Origin: CAYRGQ01 sp964444885 | Lineage (GTDB): Bacteria > Bacteroidota > Bacteroidia > Sphingobacteriales > Sphingobacteriaceae | NCBI GenBank assembly: GCA_964444885.1 | Contig: CAYUIZ010000086.1 | Coordinates: 1-13,288 of the forward strand | DNA length: 13,288 nucleotides | Direction: 5' to 3' | Part shown: one piece after another, positions 1 through 7,162 of the stretch | How positions within the stretch are numbered: position 1 is the first letter of the stretch | How the letters are laid out: each line of letters begins with the position of its first letter | Notes under the pieces: model-generated | What the model saw: only the letters and a program-made list of their open reading frames with translations | Database searches by the model: none | What the model was told of the DNA's origin: nothing | Position numbers and translations under genes: made by a program

Positions 1-100
1 CCCAACCTTTACCCGGCGCTAGAATTGAACGCACGTCAAAAGCGTAAACACCAGCCCTTTCCCATTCCACCTCGCTTATCTCGTATTGGCACTTTTTATC

Positions 101-1372
101 TCACAACTCCATCAAAACAGCAATCAAATCGTATTCCGCCTGCCAGACATCTTTTTCGGCCCGCACGTACGCCGCGGCAGCCTCGTTGTAATCACTTAGC
201 AGCAACCGGCCAGCCAGATAGGAAGCTTCCTGTTCCTCCTTCACTTGGTGGGCTAGCGTAGCGATACGCTTAAGACGAGCGACCTTTTGCAGCGCTGCTT
301 CTACCTTCACGGCTTGTTGAGCGTGCTGTATACTGTCCAGCCGCTCTTCTTCGTCCATTTGCAATGTCGTCAGGTTCGTTTGCAAGCTGATCCGGCGCAA
401 TGTGGGCTGGGCGGTCAAGTAGGCCGAAATGGGGACGCGCAGGGCCACGTTTACGAAGCTATTGCCGAACCAGGAATCGCCCCGGAAAATCCGGAAGTCA
501 TTATCGAAATACTGCTCACCCCAGTAGGCGTTGAGGGTCACCGACGGTAGCAACTGGCGACGCAAGCCCCGGTACTGTACCGTAGTGCGCGCTTGATCCA
601 ATGCCAATAACTGCAAGTTGTAGTTTTGTTTTTGTTGGGTTTGGGCATGGTTTCGGATGTCATCTATGCTGCTGCTCAGTGACTGGGTCTGGGAGAGATC
701 CGTGTACTTGCTCAGTTCTAAATCGGCTTCCAGCAATACCGCCCACGCCTCGTGCAGCTGAATTTGCTTCCGTTCGAACTCTTGCTCGGCAGCGTAATAC
801 ACGGATGACAGTTCGCGTCCGGCCGCATAGCGCACCCGGCTTACCTCCACGATCTGGGCGTAGGCGGCCGAATCCTGCTGAGCCATTGCGAGTTGTTGCG
901 TTGCGAGCACGACCGCTGCGTAGGCGAGTGTTGCCTCGCGCTTCCAGTCTTGGGCGTTTTGTGCCGTGGTAATTTCGGCCTGTCGGACGGAAAGCGCTTG
1001 CTCTTTTTCGTCTAGTGTACGTTTGGGATCGAACAGCTGCCACTCGAGCTGTATGCCAGCCCGCGATGACCAGCGGGTGGCAAACTGCAAGGGGATAATT
1101 TCCCCGTCCCGGGCGTCAGGATTGAACGCAATCGCGGGAACGGGCGTTGTGGGGATGATTAAGTTGCGCTGCAAATTGGCGTCGAGGTAGAAAACAGGTA
1201 TGCGGTTTGCCCGAATCTCACCGAGTTCTGCGAGGCGCAACTGCGCCTGTACGAGATCCTGGCGGTAGCGCAGGCTTTGCGATACGCGGTCGTGCAGCGC
1301 TTCGATGCTAAGCGACTGCCCCGCCGCCCACAAGGGCAAGAAACACAACAAGCTGAAGATCGTTTTTTTCAT
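101..1372 (-). CDS. TolC-family outer membrane efflux protein
   Basis: Predicted outer-membrane channel of a tripartite export system, forming the tunnel that joins the periplasmic adaptor to the outside. The 423-residue protein opens with a signal peptide (MKKTIFSLLCFLPLWAAGQS, cleavage probably before Gln19), so I start at 1372. An upstream in-frame ATG at 1435 would add 21 residues inside the permease gene and bury the signal. Two OEP-type repeats are visible, roughly residues 25-220 and 245-420, rich in long Ala/Gln/Glu helices, each with a short beta-like stretch (LDANLQRNL near 65; SVTLNAYWG near 288). Length fits the TolC family. It is last in the operon: its ATG lies 1 nt after the permease stop, implying translational coupling. 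Channel identity is secure; the exported substrate is unknown. No terminator is visible in the 100 bases that follow. Confidence 0.93.
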   Translation of the reverse strand: MKKTIFSLLCFLPLWAAGQSLSIEALHDRVSQSLRYRQDLVQAQLRLAELGEIRANRIPVFYLDANLQRNLIIPTTPVPAIAFNPDARDGEIIPLQFATRWSSRAGIQLEWQLFDPKRTLDEKEQALSVRQAEITTAQNAQDWKREATLAYAAVVLATQQLAMAQQDSAAYAQIVEVSRVRYAAGRELSSVYYAAEQEFERKQIQLHEAWAVLLEADLELSKYTDLSQTQSLSSSIDDIRNHAQTQQKQNYNLQLLALDQARTTVQYRGLRRQLLPSVTLNAYWGEQYFDNDFRIFRGDSWFGNSFVNVALRVPISAYLTAQPTLRRISLQTNLTTLQMDEEERLDSIQHAQQAVKVEAALQKVARLKRIATLAHQVKEEQEASYLAGRLLLSDYNEAAAAYVRAEKDVWQAEYDLIAVLMEL

Positions 1373-1373
1373 C

Positions 1374-2507
1374 CTAAAATACTGACGCGGGCTCAAGCTT
1401 GGCGATTTTTCGCACAGCAAACAGCGAGCCTCCAATGGAAATCAATAGGGTAACAAACAGCAAAAAGAGCAGGAGCGGCACCGTGATTTCGATCACGAGT
1501 CCTGAATTGGCGACGCCGAATTTAAAGCCCACCAGCAGTACCATGGCGATAGCGTAGCCAATGAGGGCATACAGGAATGCTTGGGATACGATTAGCCGGT
1601 TGACGTATCGTTTCTTTGCGCCGATCGCTTTGAGCGTGCCGTAGTCTTTGATGCGGTCTAACGCGGCCGAATAGAGCGTGAGGCCAATGATAAAAAAGCC
1701 ACTAATCATCGCGAAGAGCACCAGCGTACCAAAGCTCATGCCCATATTGGAGGTCACCAGAATTTCGCTCACGGTCGATTGCTGGAGTGCTTTGGCGTCC
1801 CAGGCGCGCAATTGGGGGAAAAGCTGGTTGATGTCTTGTATCACTTGCTTTTTGTCGGCATCGGGGCGCAACTGGGCAATGATAATGCTCACATCAGTAG
1901 GCGACGCGTTGCCCAGGATGCGAGCGTTTTCCAGTGAGGTGTACATCACGCTCGCACCAAACGCCTGCGCATTGCGCGTGACAAGGCCAACACGCGCTTG
2001 TTTACCGTTGATTTCGATGGGCTTACCAATTTCTACCGTGGTATTCCAGGTTTTGGCGCTGTAGTATTCCGCGGACACCGCGTAGGGCGTAGCCAATGCA
2101 CTAATGTCTCCTTCCATGATCTTATCGGCGGTAGGCCCCATGACGAAGGTGGGCTTGTCTGCCCCAATCAGTGTCACCGAGGCTGTTTTGCCGTCGAGAA
2201 AGGAGGCTTGGGCCGGCACGAGCACCACGGAATGCGTGCGTTCCACGGATGGCAGGCTTCCGATCTGTTGGACAAGGCGTTGGTCCATCGAGTTCACCGC
2301 GTTGATATTGCGGCTCTGCCCTTCGATAATCCAAATCTCCTGGTCTTGCACGGGCGAATTGCCCACCAAGTTGCCCATCAGCCCCATGAGGTAGAACAGC
2401 AGGCTGAGTTGCTGGCCGATCAGAAAAATGCTGATCACGATCGCCGTAATGATGCCAAAGCTTTTAGCGCGGTCGTAGCGGATAAACTTAAAGGCTAGGC
2501 CTATCAT
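1374..2507 (-). CDS. ABC transporter permease, FtsX/MacB-DevC type
   Basis: Inner-membrane permease of a type VII (MacB-like, mechanotransmission) ABC transporter. The 377-residue protein has the expected topology: one N-terminal membrane segment (about 18-47), a large periplasmic domain (about 50-250), then three segments at about 259-281, 307-330 and 341-366. The cytoplasmic segment DRIKDYGTLKAIGAKK (284-299) is the family coupling region that contacts the ATPase, and the C-terminus KLEPASVF is the typical FtsX ending. Length matches DevC-like permeases, with no fused ATPase domain as in true MacB; the separate ATPase is encoded at 3438-4139. The ATG at 2507 lies 2 nt after the adaptor stop. 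DevC of cyanobacteria exports glycolipids, while other relatives export peptides or drugs; nothing here settles the substrate. Confidence 0.93.
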   Translation of the reverse strand: MIGLAFKFIRYDRAKSFGIITAIVISIFLIGQQLSLLFYLMGLMGNLVGNSPVQDQEIWIIEGQSRNINAVNSMDQRLVQQIGSLPSVERTHSVVLVPAQASFLDGKTASVTLIGADKPTFVMGPTADKIMEGDISALATPYAVSAEYYSAKTWNTTVEIGKPIEINGKQARVGLVTRNAQAFGASVMYTSLENARILGNASPTDVSIIIAQLRPDADKKQVIQDINQLFPQLRAWDAKALQQSTVSEILVTSNMGMSFGTLVLFAMISGFFIIGLTLYSAALDRIKDYGTLKAIGAKKRYVNRLIVSQAFLYALIGYAIAMVLLVGFKFGVANSGLVIEITVPLLLFLLFVTLLISIGGSLFAVRKIAKLEPASVF

Positions 2508-2509
2508 GC

Positions 2510-3457
2510 TTAGCGGATGTTAATGATACAAGCCACTTTGGCGTTTATCGGGAGCGATACGGTACTGTCGGGTACGATTTTGATGCGTCGTACGCGACGG
2601 TCTTCGCCTTCGTTAGCAGTTTCGTAGAGGATGGATTTATCCGATAGCACCGGGCTTGCGTAACTTACGTGACCCCGTGCTAAGGTGTCGGGACGCCCGG
2701 CGGCGACAATGTAGGCCGGTTGTCCCACCTGAATGTCCTGCGCGAATAGTTCGTCGACTTCTGCTTCCACGATGGGGGCCAGCGTAGCGGCTATCCGGCC
2801 CAGTTCCTCCGCGCCACTGACATGCTGGCCTACCCGAGCAACCAAATCCGTGACAATGCCGGCCTGCGGGGCGCCGATCTGGAAGCCTGCTAGGTCGTTT
2901 GTTGCTTTTTTGATCTGGATGGCTTGTTCCTGTTCAGTCGCACGGCGGGCGCGAAGCTGTTGCGCTAAAGCCCGCACGGTCTGTTCCTGTTGTTGCCAGC
3001 TGACCCGATCAGATTCGGCCTGCTCGCGCGTTTCCGCGCCAAGTTCTAGCAAGCGCTGCGAGGTTTCATGCACGCTTTTCAGCGCGGCGGCCTGTACCTC
3101 GGCTTTGTGTAGCTCCTCTTCGGCGCTGCGGTGCTCAGCCTGCAGGCTGGTTAGGCGCGCACGTGCCTCGGCCAGGTCCAAGGCTGCATTGCCGCTGTCC
3201 AGTACCAAGAGGGGTTGGCCCAACGCTACGGAGTCTCCGACTTGCACCAGTATACGCTGGATGCGTGCCGATGCCGGGCTGGAAATAATCGCCCAGTCGG
3301 AGGCGGGAACCACTTTGCCGATCGCATTCACCTCGGTTACTTCTTCCAGGATCTGCTCATTCGTGCGGGAGTTGTCGCTTTCTTTCTCTGCCGACTGACA
3401 TCCCGCCAGCAGGACGAGCCCGCCAGCCCACAGGCATTTATTTATAATTTTCTTCAT
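2510..3457 (-). CDS. HlyD/MacA-like periplasmic adaptor lipoprotein
   Basis: Membrane-fusion (adaptor) subunit that bridges the inner-membrane permease and the TolC channel. The 315-residue protein begins with a lipoprotein signal ending in lipobox LLAGC (Cys20 lipidated), so it is probably a membrane-anchored lipoprotein rather than a protein with an N-terminal membrane helix as in HlyD. A split lipoyl domain flanks the hairpin: about 56-90 (SPASARIQRILVQVGDSVAL) and about 192-224 (FQIGAPQAGIVTDLVARVGQ). Between them, about 92-190, lies a long Ala/Glu/Gln-rich coiled-coil hairpin. A beta-barrel and membrane-proximal region follows (about 228-315). The start codon lies inside the ATPase gene, whose stop is 17 nt downstream of it, a 20-nt overlap that suggests coupled translation. 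Family assignment is firm; the cargo is not known. Confidence 0.92.
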   Translation of the reverse strand: MKKIINKCLWAGGLVLLAGCQSAEKESDNSRTNEQILEEVTEVNAIGKVVPASDWAIISSPASARIQRILVQVGDSVALGQPLLVLDSGNAALDLAEARARLTSLQAEHRSAEEELHKAEVQAAALKSVHETSQRLLELGAETREQAESDRVSWQQQEQTVRALAQQLRARRATEQEQAIQIKKATNDLAGFQIGAPQAGIVTDLVARVGQHVSGAEELGRIAATLAPIVEAEVDELFAQDIQVGQPAYIVAAGRPDTLARGHVSYASPVLSDKSILYETANEGEDRRVRRIKIVPDSTVSLPINAKVACIINIR

Positions 3458-4139
3458 TTTTGATGGTGTTGGAAACCTTCCCTTCTTCGACGTATATCAC
3501 GCGGTCAGCAAACTTGCGCAATCGCAGGTCGTGCGTTACGATGATGACGGCCTTGCCTTGGCTGGCCAAGGATTGGAGTTCCTGCATGATTACTTCAGCA
3601 CTTTTCGCATCCAGCGATGCCGTCGGCTCGTCGCACAGTATCATAGCCGGCTCGGTGACCAAGGCTCGGGCGATGGCTACCCGCTGCTTTTGGCCCCCGC
3701 TCAGCTTCTTCGGCAGGTTCTGCATGCGGTCGGATAGGCCCACTTCCTCCAATGCTGTCGCTGCCCGTGCACGCGCGTCTCGTTTAGAAACGCCCTGCAA
3801 AAGCAAAGGCTGCATTACATTCTCCAAAGCCGTCAAAGGATCGATGAGGTTAAACTGCTGGAAGACGAAGCCGATGTCGCTAAGCCGCAGGTCGGCCAGC
3901 CGGTTTTCATCGAGCTGGGTAATGTTTTTGTCGCGGTAGAAAACTTCGCCCGCTGTCGGATAGATTACGCAACCCAGAATGGACAACAGGGTCGTTTTCC
4001 CACTTCCGGACGGCCCCATGATTAGGGTGAGCTGGTTCAGCGCAAAACTTAGGTCCGTCGTGTCCAGCGCCGTGATAGTCGTATCGCCGGTTTTGTAGAC
4101 CTTGTTAACGCCCTTCAGCCGGACGATTTCATCCCCCAT
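3438..4139 (-). CDS. ABC transporter ATP-binding protein, LolD/MacB-DevA type
   Basis: Cytoplasmic ATPase that powers the export complex encoded downstream. With the start at 4139 the protein has 233 residues, the normal size for LolD/DevA-like ATPases. All catalytic motifs are present in order: Walker A GPSGSGKT (42-49), Q-loop Gln94 in FVFQQFNL, signature LSGGQ (146-150), Walker B MILCDE (166-171) with catalytic Glu171, D-loop SLD, and switch His203 in VTHD. An in-frame ATG at 4253 would add 38 residues unlike the family (Cys- and Ser-rich, no homology expected), so I reject it. First gene of the operon ATPase, adaptor, permease, channel; its 3' end overlaps the adaptor gene by 20 nt. A promoter candidate and a palindrome precede it. 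Confidence 0.93.
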   Translation of the reverse strand: MGDEIVRLKGVNKVYKTGDTTITALDTTDLSFALNQLTLIMGPSGSGKTTLLSILGCVIYPTAGEVFYRDKNITQLDENRLADLRLSDIGFVFQQFNLIDPLTALENVMQPLLLQGVSKRDARARAATALEEVGLSDRMQNLPKKLSGGQKQRVAIARALVTEPAMILCDEPTASLDAKSAEVIMQELQSLASQGKAVIIVTHDLRLRKFADRVIYVEEGKVSNTIKNEENYK

Positions 4140-4169
4140 AACATGTTTTGGTATAAAACAATGAATTTG

Positions 4170-4184
4170 TGCAAAGTGTTTGCA
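4170..4184. promoter_or_regulatory. Perfect 15-bp palindrome in front of the export operon
   Basis: TGCAAAGTGTTTGCA is a perfect inverted repeat with 6-bp arms and a 3-bp spacer, 30 bp upstream of the ATPase start codon. A dimeric repressor (for example of the TetR, MarR or GntR class) could bind here, as is common for export operons, but no regulator gene lies in the window, so the regulator class is a guess. It sits just downstream of the promoter candidate at 4212-4242, which is a suitable place for repression. Confidence 0.4.
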
Positions 4185-4211
4185 AGCAGTTGCTGCCGAG
4201 CCCCCGCCGGA

Positions 4212-4242
4212 TAAAGATACGCTATCCCCACTACCGGCGCAA
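4212..4242 (-). promoter_or_regulatory. Candidate Bacteroidota promoter for the export operon
   Basis: On the minus strand TTG (4242-4240) is followed after exactly 20 nt by TATCTTTA (4219-4212), one mismatch from the Bacteroidota -7 element TAnnTTTG. Transcription would start near 4205 and give a leader of about 65 nt containing the palindrome at 4170-4184. Confidence 0.4.
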
Positions 4243-4331
4243 GCGGATGGCACGGCGCATTGACACCGGATCGTGCCGGGGATATACCCCAGAGCGTATG
4301 CAGGCGATGGAACTGATCCGCCGCTGGCCGG

Positions 4332-5528
4332 TTACTCGTACCGGATGACCGCTTTGTGGTTCTCCGCCACCACCCACACATCTCCTTTTTTAGCGGCTAT
4401 GCCCGGGGTGTCCGTGGCTACGTACTTGGCTCCCGGATGTGCGGGGTTGGTTTCCTGGCAAACCGGACGGATGTACGTCGCGGGATGCCCAATCCCATGC
4501 TGCAGTCCGATATTGTCCGAATGGAAGGAAAAAGTAGCCAGATTCGGGTTGTCTGGGTCAATTTTGAACTTGTAAGCTGATACCGCCGGCCTGAAATGGG
4601 CGGATTCGTCGGCGACGCGGAAGCTGCCGTCGGCGTCAGGCGCGGGGAGGTAGAGGACTTTCTCCACCCGCAACGGACGGGCAGGCGGAGCGCCCGCTGC
4701 TGCCTGCGCCTGGGTTTTCGCCTGCTGTTCTGCCAAGCGTTTTTTCCGGGCGGCCGCTAATTTTTCGTTAAAATGGCGGATTTCAGCTTCCAGTTTTTCC
4801 AGGTCGCTGGCCTCGGCTTTGCCATCCAGCCTGAACCGCAAGTCATGGAGTTGTTCCTCGTATTGCCGTCTGACCCGGTTAACCAGCATCCAGGCCACCA
4901 GAATACCTAGCGCGGCTAAGAGGATATGGGCGATATTCAATTGGAAGGAAAAAAATGAATGAGCCCGTTCGTTGTTGTCGACGAGACTTCCTTGGTTCGG
5001 GGTGTCGGCCGTTTCGGATACCAGCGCCGGCAACAGCTCCGCTTCGATAGAATCCATCGGTGTGGTCACGCCCTGGGGAGCGGGCAGCGCCGGAACGTAC
5101 TGATGCACGTATGCGGTAATCGCTGTTTGTAACGTGGCCATCGTGCCGTCGGTATGTCGGCCGCGGTTGACGGAAAAATTATAGCTCTGCGGATACGTGC
5201 TCCGGTTGTCGGCATGGAAGATATCCGTGCCGAGTAGCTGGGCGATGGAGTCGGTGGGCAGTGATTCGACTGGCTTTTGCTTAAGGCGCTCCAGCTCGCC
5301 GATCAAGGTGCCGGTACGCGGGTGGCGTGATGCATATTGCTCCACCCGTGCGGTTGCCGGATTGTCCTCACAAGTCAGATTGATGCCGTAGATGACCTCA
5401 ATGCACTTACATTTAACGAAATCGATGCTCTGACCGTAGGCGGACTGCCTGTTTTCTTGGGCGGAAACGGCGGAGCAAAGTCCGAAAACGAGGGTTACGG
5501 CAAGGAAATGTCTGGTAATTATTCTCAT
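4332..5528 (-). CDS. Unrecognised membrane protein with signal peptide, coiled coil and C-terminal domain
   Basis: I cannot assign a function. The 398-residue protein starts with a signal peptide (MRIITRHFLAVTLVFGLCSA, then VSAQ), which fixes the start at 5528; an upstream ATG at 6062 would run through metZ. Residues 25-195 form a predicted periplasmic part with three cysteines (40, 42, 53) near the N-terminus. A membrane helix follows at about 197-217 (ending in basic NRVRR), then a charged coiled coil at about 219-270 and an Ala/Gln/Pro linker. A compact C-terminal domain (about 286-398) starts VEKVLYLPAPDADGSF and ends KKGDVWVVAENHKAVIRYE. The layout predicts periplasmic sensing or anchoring linked to a cytoplasmic domain. 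I have an impression that similar C-terminal domains recur in uncharacterised Bacteroidota proteins, but cannot check it. It lies 92 bp after metZ on the same strand and may be co-transcribed. Confidence 0.8.
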   Translation of the reverse strand: MRIITRHFLAVTLVFGLCSAVSAQENRQSAYGQSIDFVKCKCIEVIYGINLTCEDNPATARVEQYASRHPRTGTLIGELERLKQKPVESLPTDSIAQLLGTDIFHADNRSTYPQSYNFSVNRGRHTDGTMATLQTAITAYVHQYVPALPAPQGVTTPMDSIEAELLPALVSETADTPNQGSLVDNNERAHSFFSFQLNIAHILLAALGILVAWMLVNRVRRQYEEQLHDLRFRLDGKAEASDLEKLEAEIRHFNEKLAAARKKRLAEQQAKTQAQAAAGAPPARPLRVEKVLYLPAPDADGSFRVADESAHFRPAVSAYKFKIDPDNPNLATFSFHSDNIGLQHGIGHPATYIRPVCQETNPAHPGAKYVATDTPGIAAKKGDVWVVAENHKAVIRYE

Positions 5529-5532
5529 GTGG

Positions 5533-5564
5533 CAAAGGTTCGTTTGTGGCCCGTGCGTGGGCAA
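5533..5564 (-). promoter_or_regulatory. Weak promoter candidate for the membrane-protein gene
   Basis: On the minus strand TTG (5564-5562), 21 nt, then AACCTTTG (5540-5533), one mismatch from TAnnTTTG. The predicted transcription start would fall almost on the ATG at 5528, implying a leaderless message. The match may therefore be chance and the gene may be read from the metZ promoter instead. Confidence 0.25.
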
Positions 5565-5620
5565 GGCTAGCATAGGCCATACCCCCGGGTCCTGCAATGA
5601 TTTATGCTCCGAAGCGTGTT

Positions 5621-6790
5621 TTATTTGCTGTTTTCCAACGCGTGGGTAATGTCGCGAATAATATCGTCGATGTCCTCCAAACCTACTGATATGCGTATGC
5701 TGCCCGGCTGAATCCCGAGTTGCAGTCGCTCTTCTTCGCTCAGCTTGGAGTGTGTGGTGGACGCGGGGTGTGTCGCAATGGTGCGCGAATCGCCCAAATT
5801 CGATGTAATGCACGCCATGTCCAGCGCATCCAAGAAACGCTTCGCACGCTCGATGCCTCCTTTCACAACGAAGGTCACCACGCCGCCCCCTGCCTTCATC
5901 TGCTTTTTGGCCAGCGCGTATTGCGGGTGGGAGGGGAGGAAGGGATAGCGCACTACGTCGATTTCCGGGTGTTGCTCCAGTGTCTCGGCTACTTGCAAGG
6001 CATTGCTGCAATGGCGGTCCATCCGTAGCCCCAGCGTCTCGATGCTCTTGGAAATCACCCACGCATTGAAGGGCGACAGGGAAGGGCCGGTATTGCGCAT
6101 GAAAAACATCAGCTCATCGATGAGGGCTTGTTTGCCCACAACTACGCCGCCCAGCACCCGCCCCTGGCCATCCATATACTTAGTAGCGGAATGGCTGACG
6201 AGATCAAACCCATATTGAATGGGCTTTTGCAAGTAAGGCGTGGCGAAGCAGTTGTCGACATTGAGGATAATATGCGGGTAGCGCTCCTTGAAGCGGCCCA
6301 GCCACTCGAGGTCGACCAGTTCCAGCCCGGGGTTCGACGGCGTTTCCAAAAAGATCATGCGCGTATTAGGCTGTATGGCTTTCTCCCAGTCTTCCGGCTT
6401 GGAGGCATCCACATACGTGGTTGTGATACCCCAGCGCGGAAACAGTTTGGTGAACAGTTGGTGCGTAGAACCGAATATGGCGCGGCACGATACAATATGG
6501 TCGCCGCTTTTGAGCAGGCCTGCAAACGAAGCGAACACCGCCGCCATGCCCGACGAAAAGACCAGCCCCGCTTCTGCGCCTTCCATCGCGCAGACCTTGT
6601 CGATCAGCTCCGTGGTGTTCGGATTGGAATAACGGCTGTACACGTTGCCCTGCTCCTCTTCGGCAAAAATCGCCCGCCCTTGTTCGGCGCTGTCAAAGAT
6701 GAAACTGGAGGTTAGGTAAAGCGGTACGGAATGCTCGCGCGAGGGCGTTCGCGCGGTTTGCCTGCGTATAGCGTCGGTCTGTTCTTTCAT
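5621..6790 (-). CDS. metZ: O-succinyl/O-acetylhomoserine sulfhydrylase (Cys/Met metabolism PLP enzyme)
   Basis: Cytoplasmic PLP enzyme of the gamma-family that would replace the activated hydroxyl of homoserine with sulfide to give homocysteine, the direct sulfhydrylation route to methionine. The 389-residue length is typical. Visible family features: YSRYSNPN (51-58, PLP phosphate contact from the partner subunit), SSGMAA (79-84), aspartate Asp178 in NVDN contacting the PLP ring nitrogen, Schiff-base Lys204 in SATKYMDGQGR, and the substrate-binding C-terminal part with THPASTTHS (340-348) and Arg366. SATKYxDGQGR is characteristic of MetZ-like enzymes rather than cystathionine gamma-synthase or beta-lyase, but cystathionine gamma-lyase or methionine gamma-lyase activity cannot be ruled out from sequence alone. 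It has its own promoter at 6810-6840. No other methionine gene is nearby. Confidence 0.85.
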   Translation of the reverse strand: MKEQTDAIRRQTARTPSREHSVPLYLTSSFIFDSAEQGRAIFAEEEQGNVYSRYSNPNTTELIDKVCAMEGAEAGLVFSSGMAAVFASFAGLLKSGDHIVSCRAIFGSTHQLFTKLFPRWGITTTYVDASKPEDWEKAIQPNTRMIFLETPSNPGLELVDLEWLGRFKERYPHIILNVDNCFATPYLQKPIQYGFDLVSHSATKYMDGQGRVLGGVVVGKQALIDELMFFMRNTGPSLSPFNAWVISKSIETLGLRMDRHCSNALQVAETLEQHPEIDVVRYPFLPSHPQYALAKKQMKAGGGVVTFVVKGGIERAKRFLDALDMACITSNLGDSRTIATHPASTTHSKLSEEERLQLGIQPGSIRISVGLEDIDDIIRDITHALENSK

Positions 6791-6809
6791 GATGGAGTCT
6801 TACGGATGG

Positions 6810-6840
6810 CAAACTTAGAGAAATATGGCAGCAAATCCAA
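6810..6840 (-). promoter_or_regulatory. metZ promoter, Bacteroidota sigma-A type
   Basis: On the minus strand TTG (6840-6838), exactly 20 nt, then TAAGTTTG (6817-6810), a perfect match to TAnnTTTG. Transcription should start near 6803, giving a leader of only about 12 nt. That leaves no room for a leader riboswitch, so any control is likely at the promoter or upstream of it. Confidence 0.75.
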
Positions 6841-6858
6841 TAGAAAGTGCATGAGGCA

Positions 6859-6893
6859 GGTTCCCTTTTCGTGGCGCCACCCCGATGGGAACC
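6859..6893. repeat. Nested inverted repeat upstream of the metZ promoter
   Basis: Outer arms GGTTCCC (6859-6865) and GGGAACC (6887-6893) pair perfectly. Between them, almost concentric, lies the self-complementary GTGGCGCCAC (6871-6880). The structure starts about 19 bp upstream of the metZ -33 element. It could be a compound operator, a cruciform, or the hairpin of an RNA. No T-tract follows on either strand, so it is not an ordinary terminator. Confidence 0.5.
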
Positions 6894-6960
6894 ATTCAAA
6901 TTGCAGGTTTCAGCTCCGCTAACCACGGATGGCCTGCCGTTGCTGCTGGCCGTGCCCGCA

Positions 6961-7002
6961 AAATAGGAAAAAGGGGTGCTTCAGTAAAAACCAAAGCACC
7001 CC
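6961..7002 (-). terminator. Rho-independent terminator on the minus strand, no gene upstream
   Basis: Read on the minus strand, a perfect 9-bp stem GGGGTGCTT/AAGCACCCC (7002-6994 with 6981-6973) with a 12-nt loop is followed at once by TTTTT and then CCTATTT. This is a textbook intrinsic terminator. No gene on that strand lies between it and the start of the divergent M60 gene, so it may end a small RNA or block antisense transcription into metZ. Confidence 0.75.
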
Positions 7003-7162
7003 GCTTGTCGACCGAGGCCGCGCGTGCTGTTTTCGTTATGGGTTTTGTTGTAAAATGCCGCCCGACAAGACAATTTCCGTATGCTAAGTTCGAATCCCAG
7101 CCACACACGATCTTGCCACCACTTCTGTCAGATGCATACCACTCCTGAACTTGCCCGCACAC

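Noticed and set aside
660..1043. Long reading frames on the opposite strand or in other frames within the tolC, adaptor, metZ and pit genes
   Set aside because: They lie inside genes with clear family features and have Arg-, Ser- or Cys-rich shadow composition without domains.
4140..4253. Longer ATPase start at 4253
   Set aside because: The extra 38 residues are unlike any ABC ATPase N-terminus and would cover the promoter-proximal palindrome.
4267..4320. CGGATC/GATCCG inverted repeat enclosing GGGG-ATATA-CCCC downstream of the membrane-protein gene
   Set aside because: The outer arms are 42 bp apart and neither structure is followed by a T-tract, so a terminator call is not supported.
6791..6960. 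Possible SAM-I or cobalamin riboswitch before metZ (fragments such as GAAACCTGCAA and AAAAGGGAACC on the minus strand)
   Set aside because: The rest of either consensus is missing, and the strong metZ promoter lies downstream of these fragments, leaving a leader of about 12 nt.
7084..7100. tRNA T-arm-like sequence CTAAGTTCGAATCCCAG on the plus strand
   Set aside because: Only three of five stem pairs form, and no matching acceptor, D or anticodon arms are found upstream. A tRNA-derived integration scar is possible but unsupported, with no integrase nearby.
6896..7162. 88-residue minus-strand reading frame
   Set aside because: It runs straight through the intrinsic terminator at 6961-7002 and shows no family features, so it is not a plausible gene.
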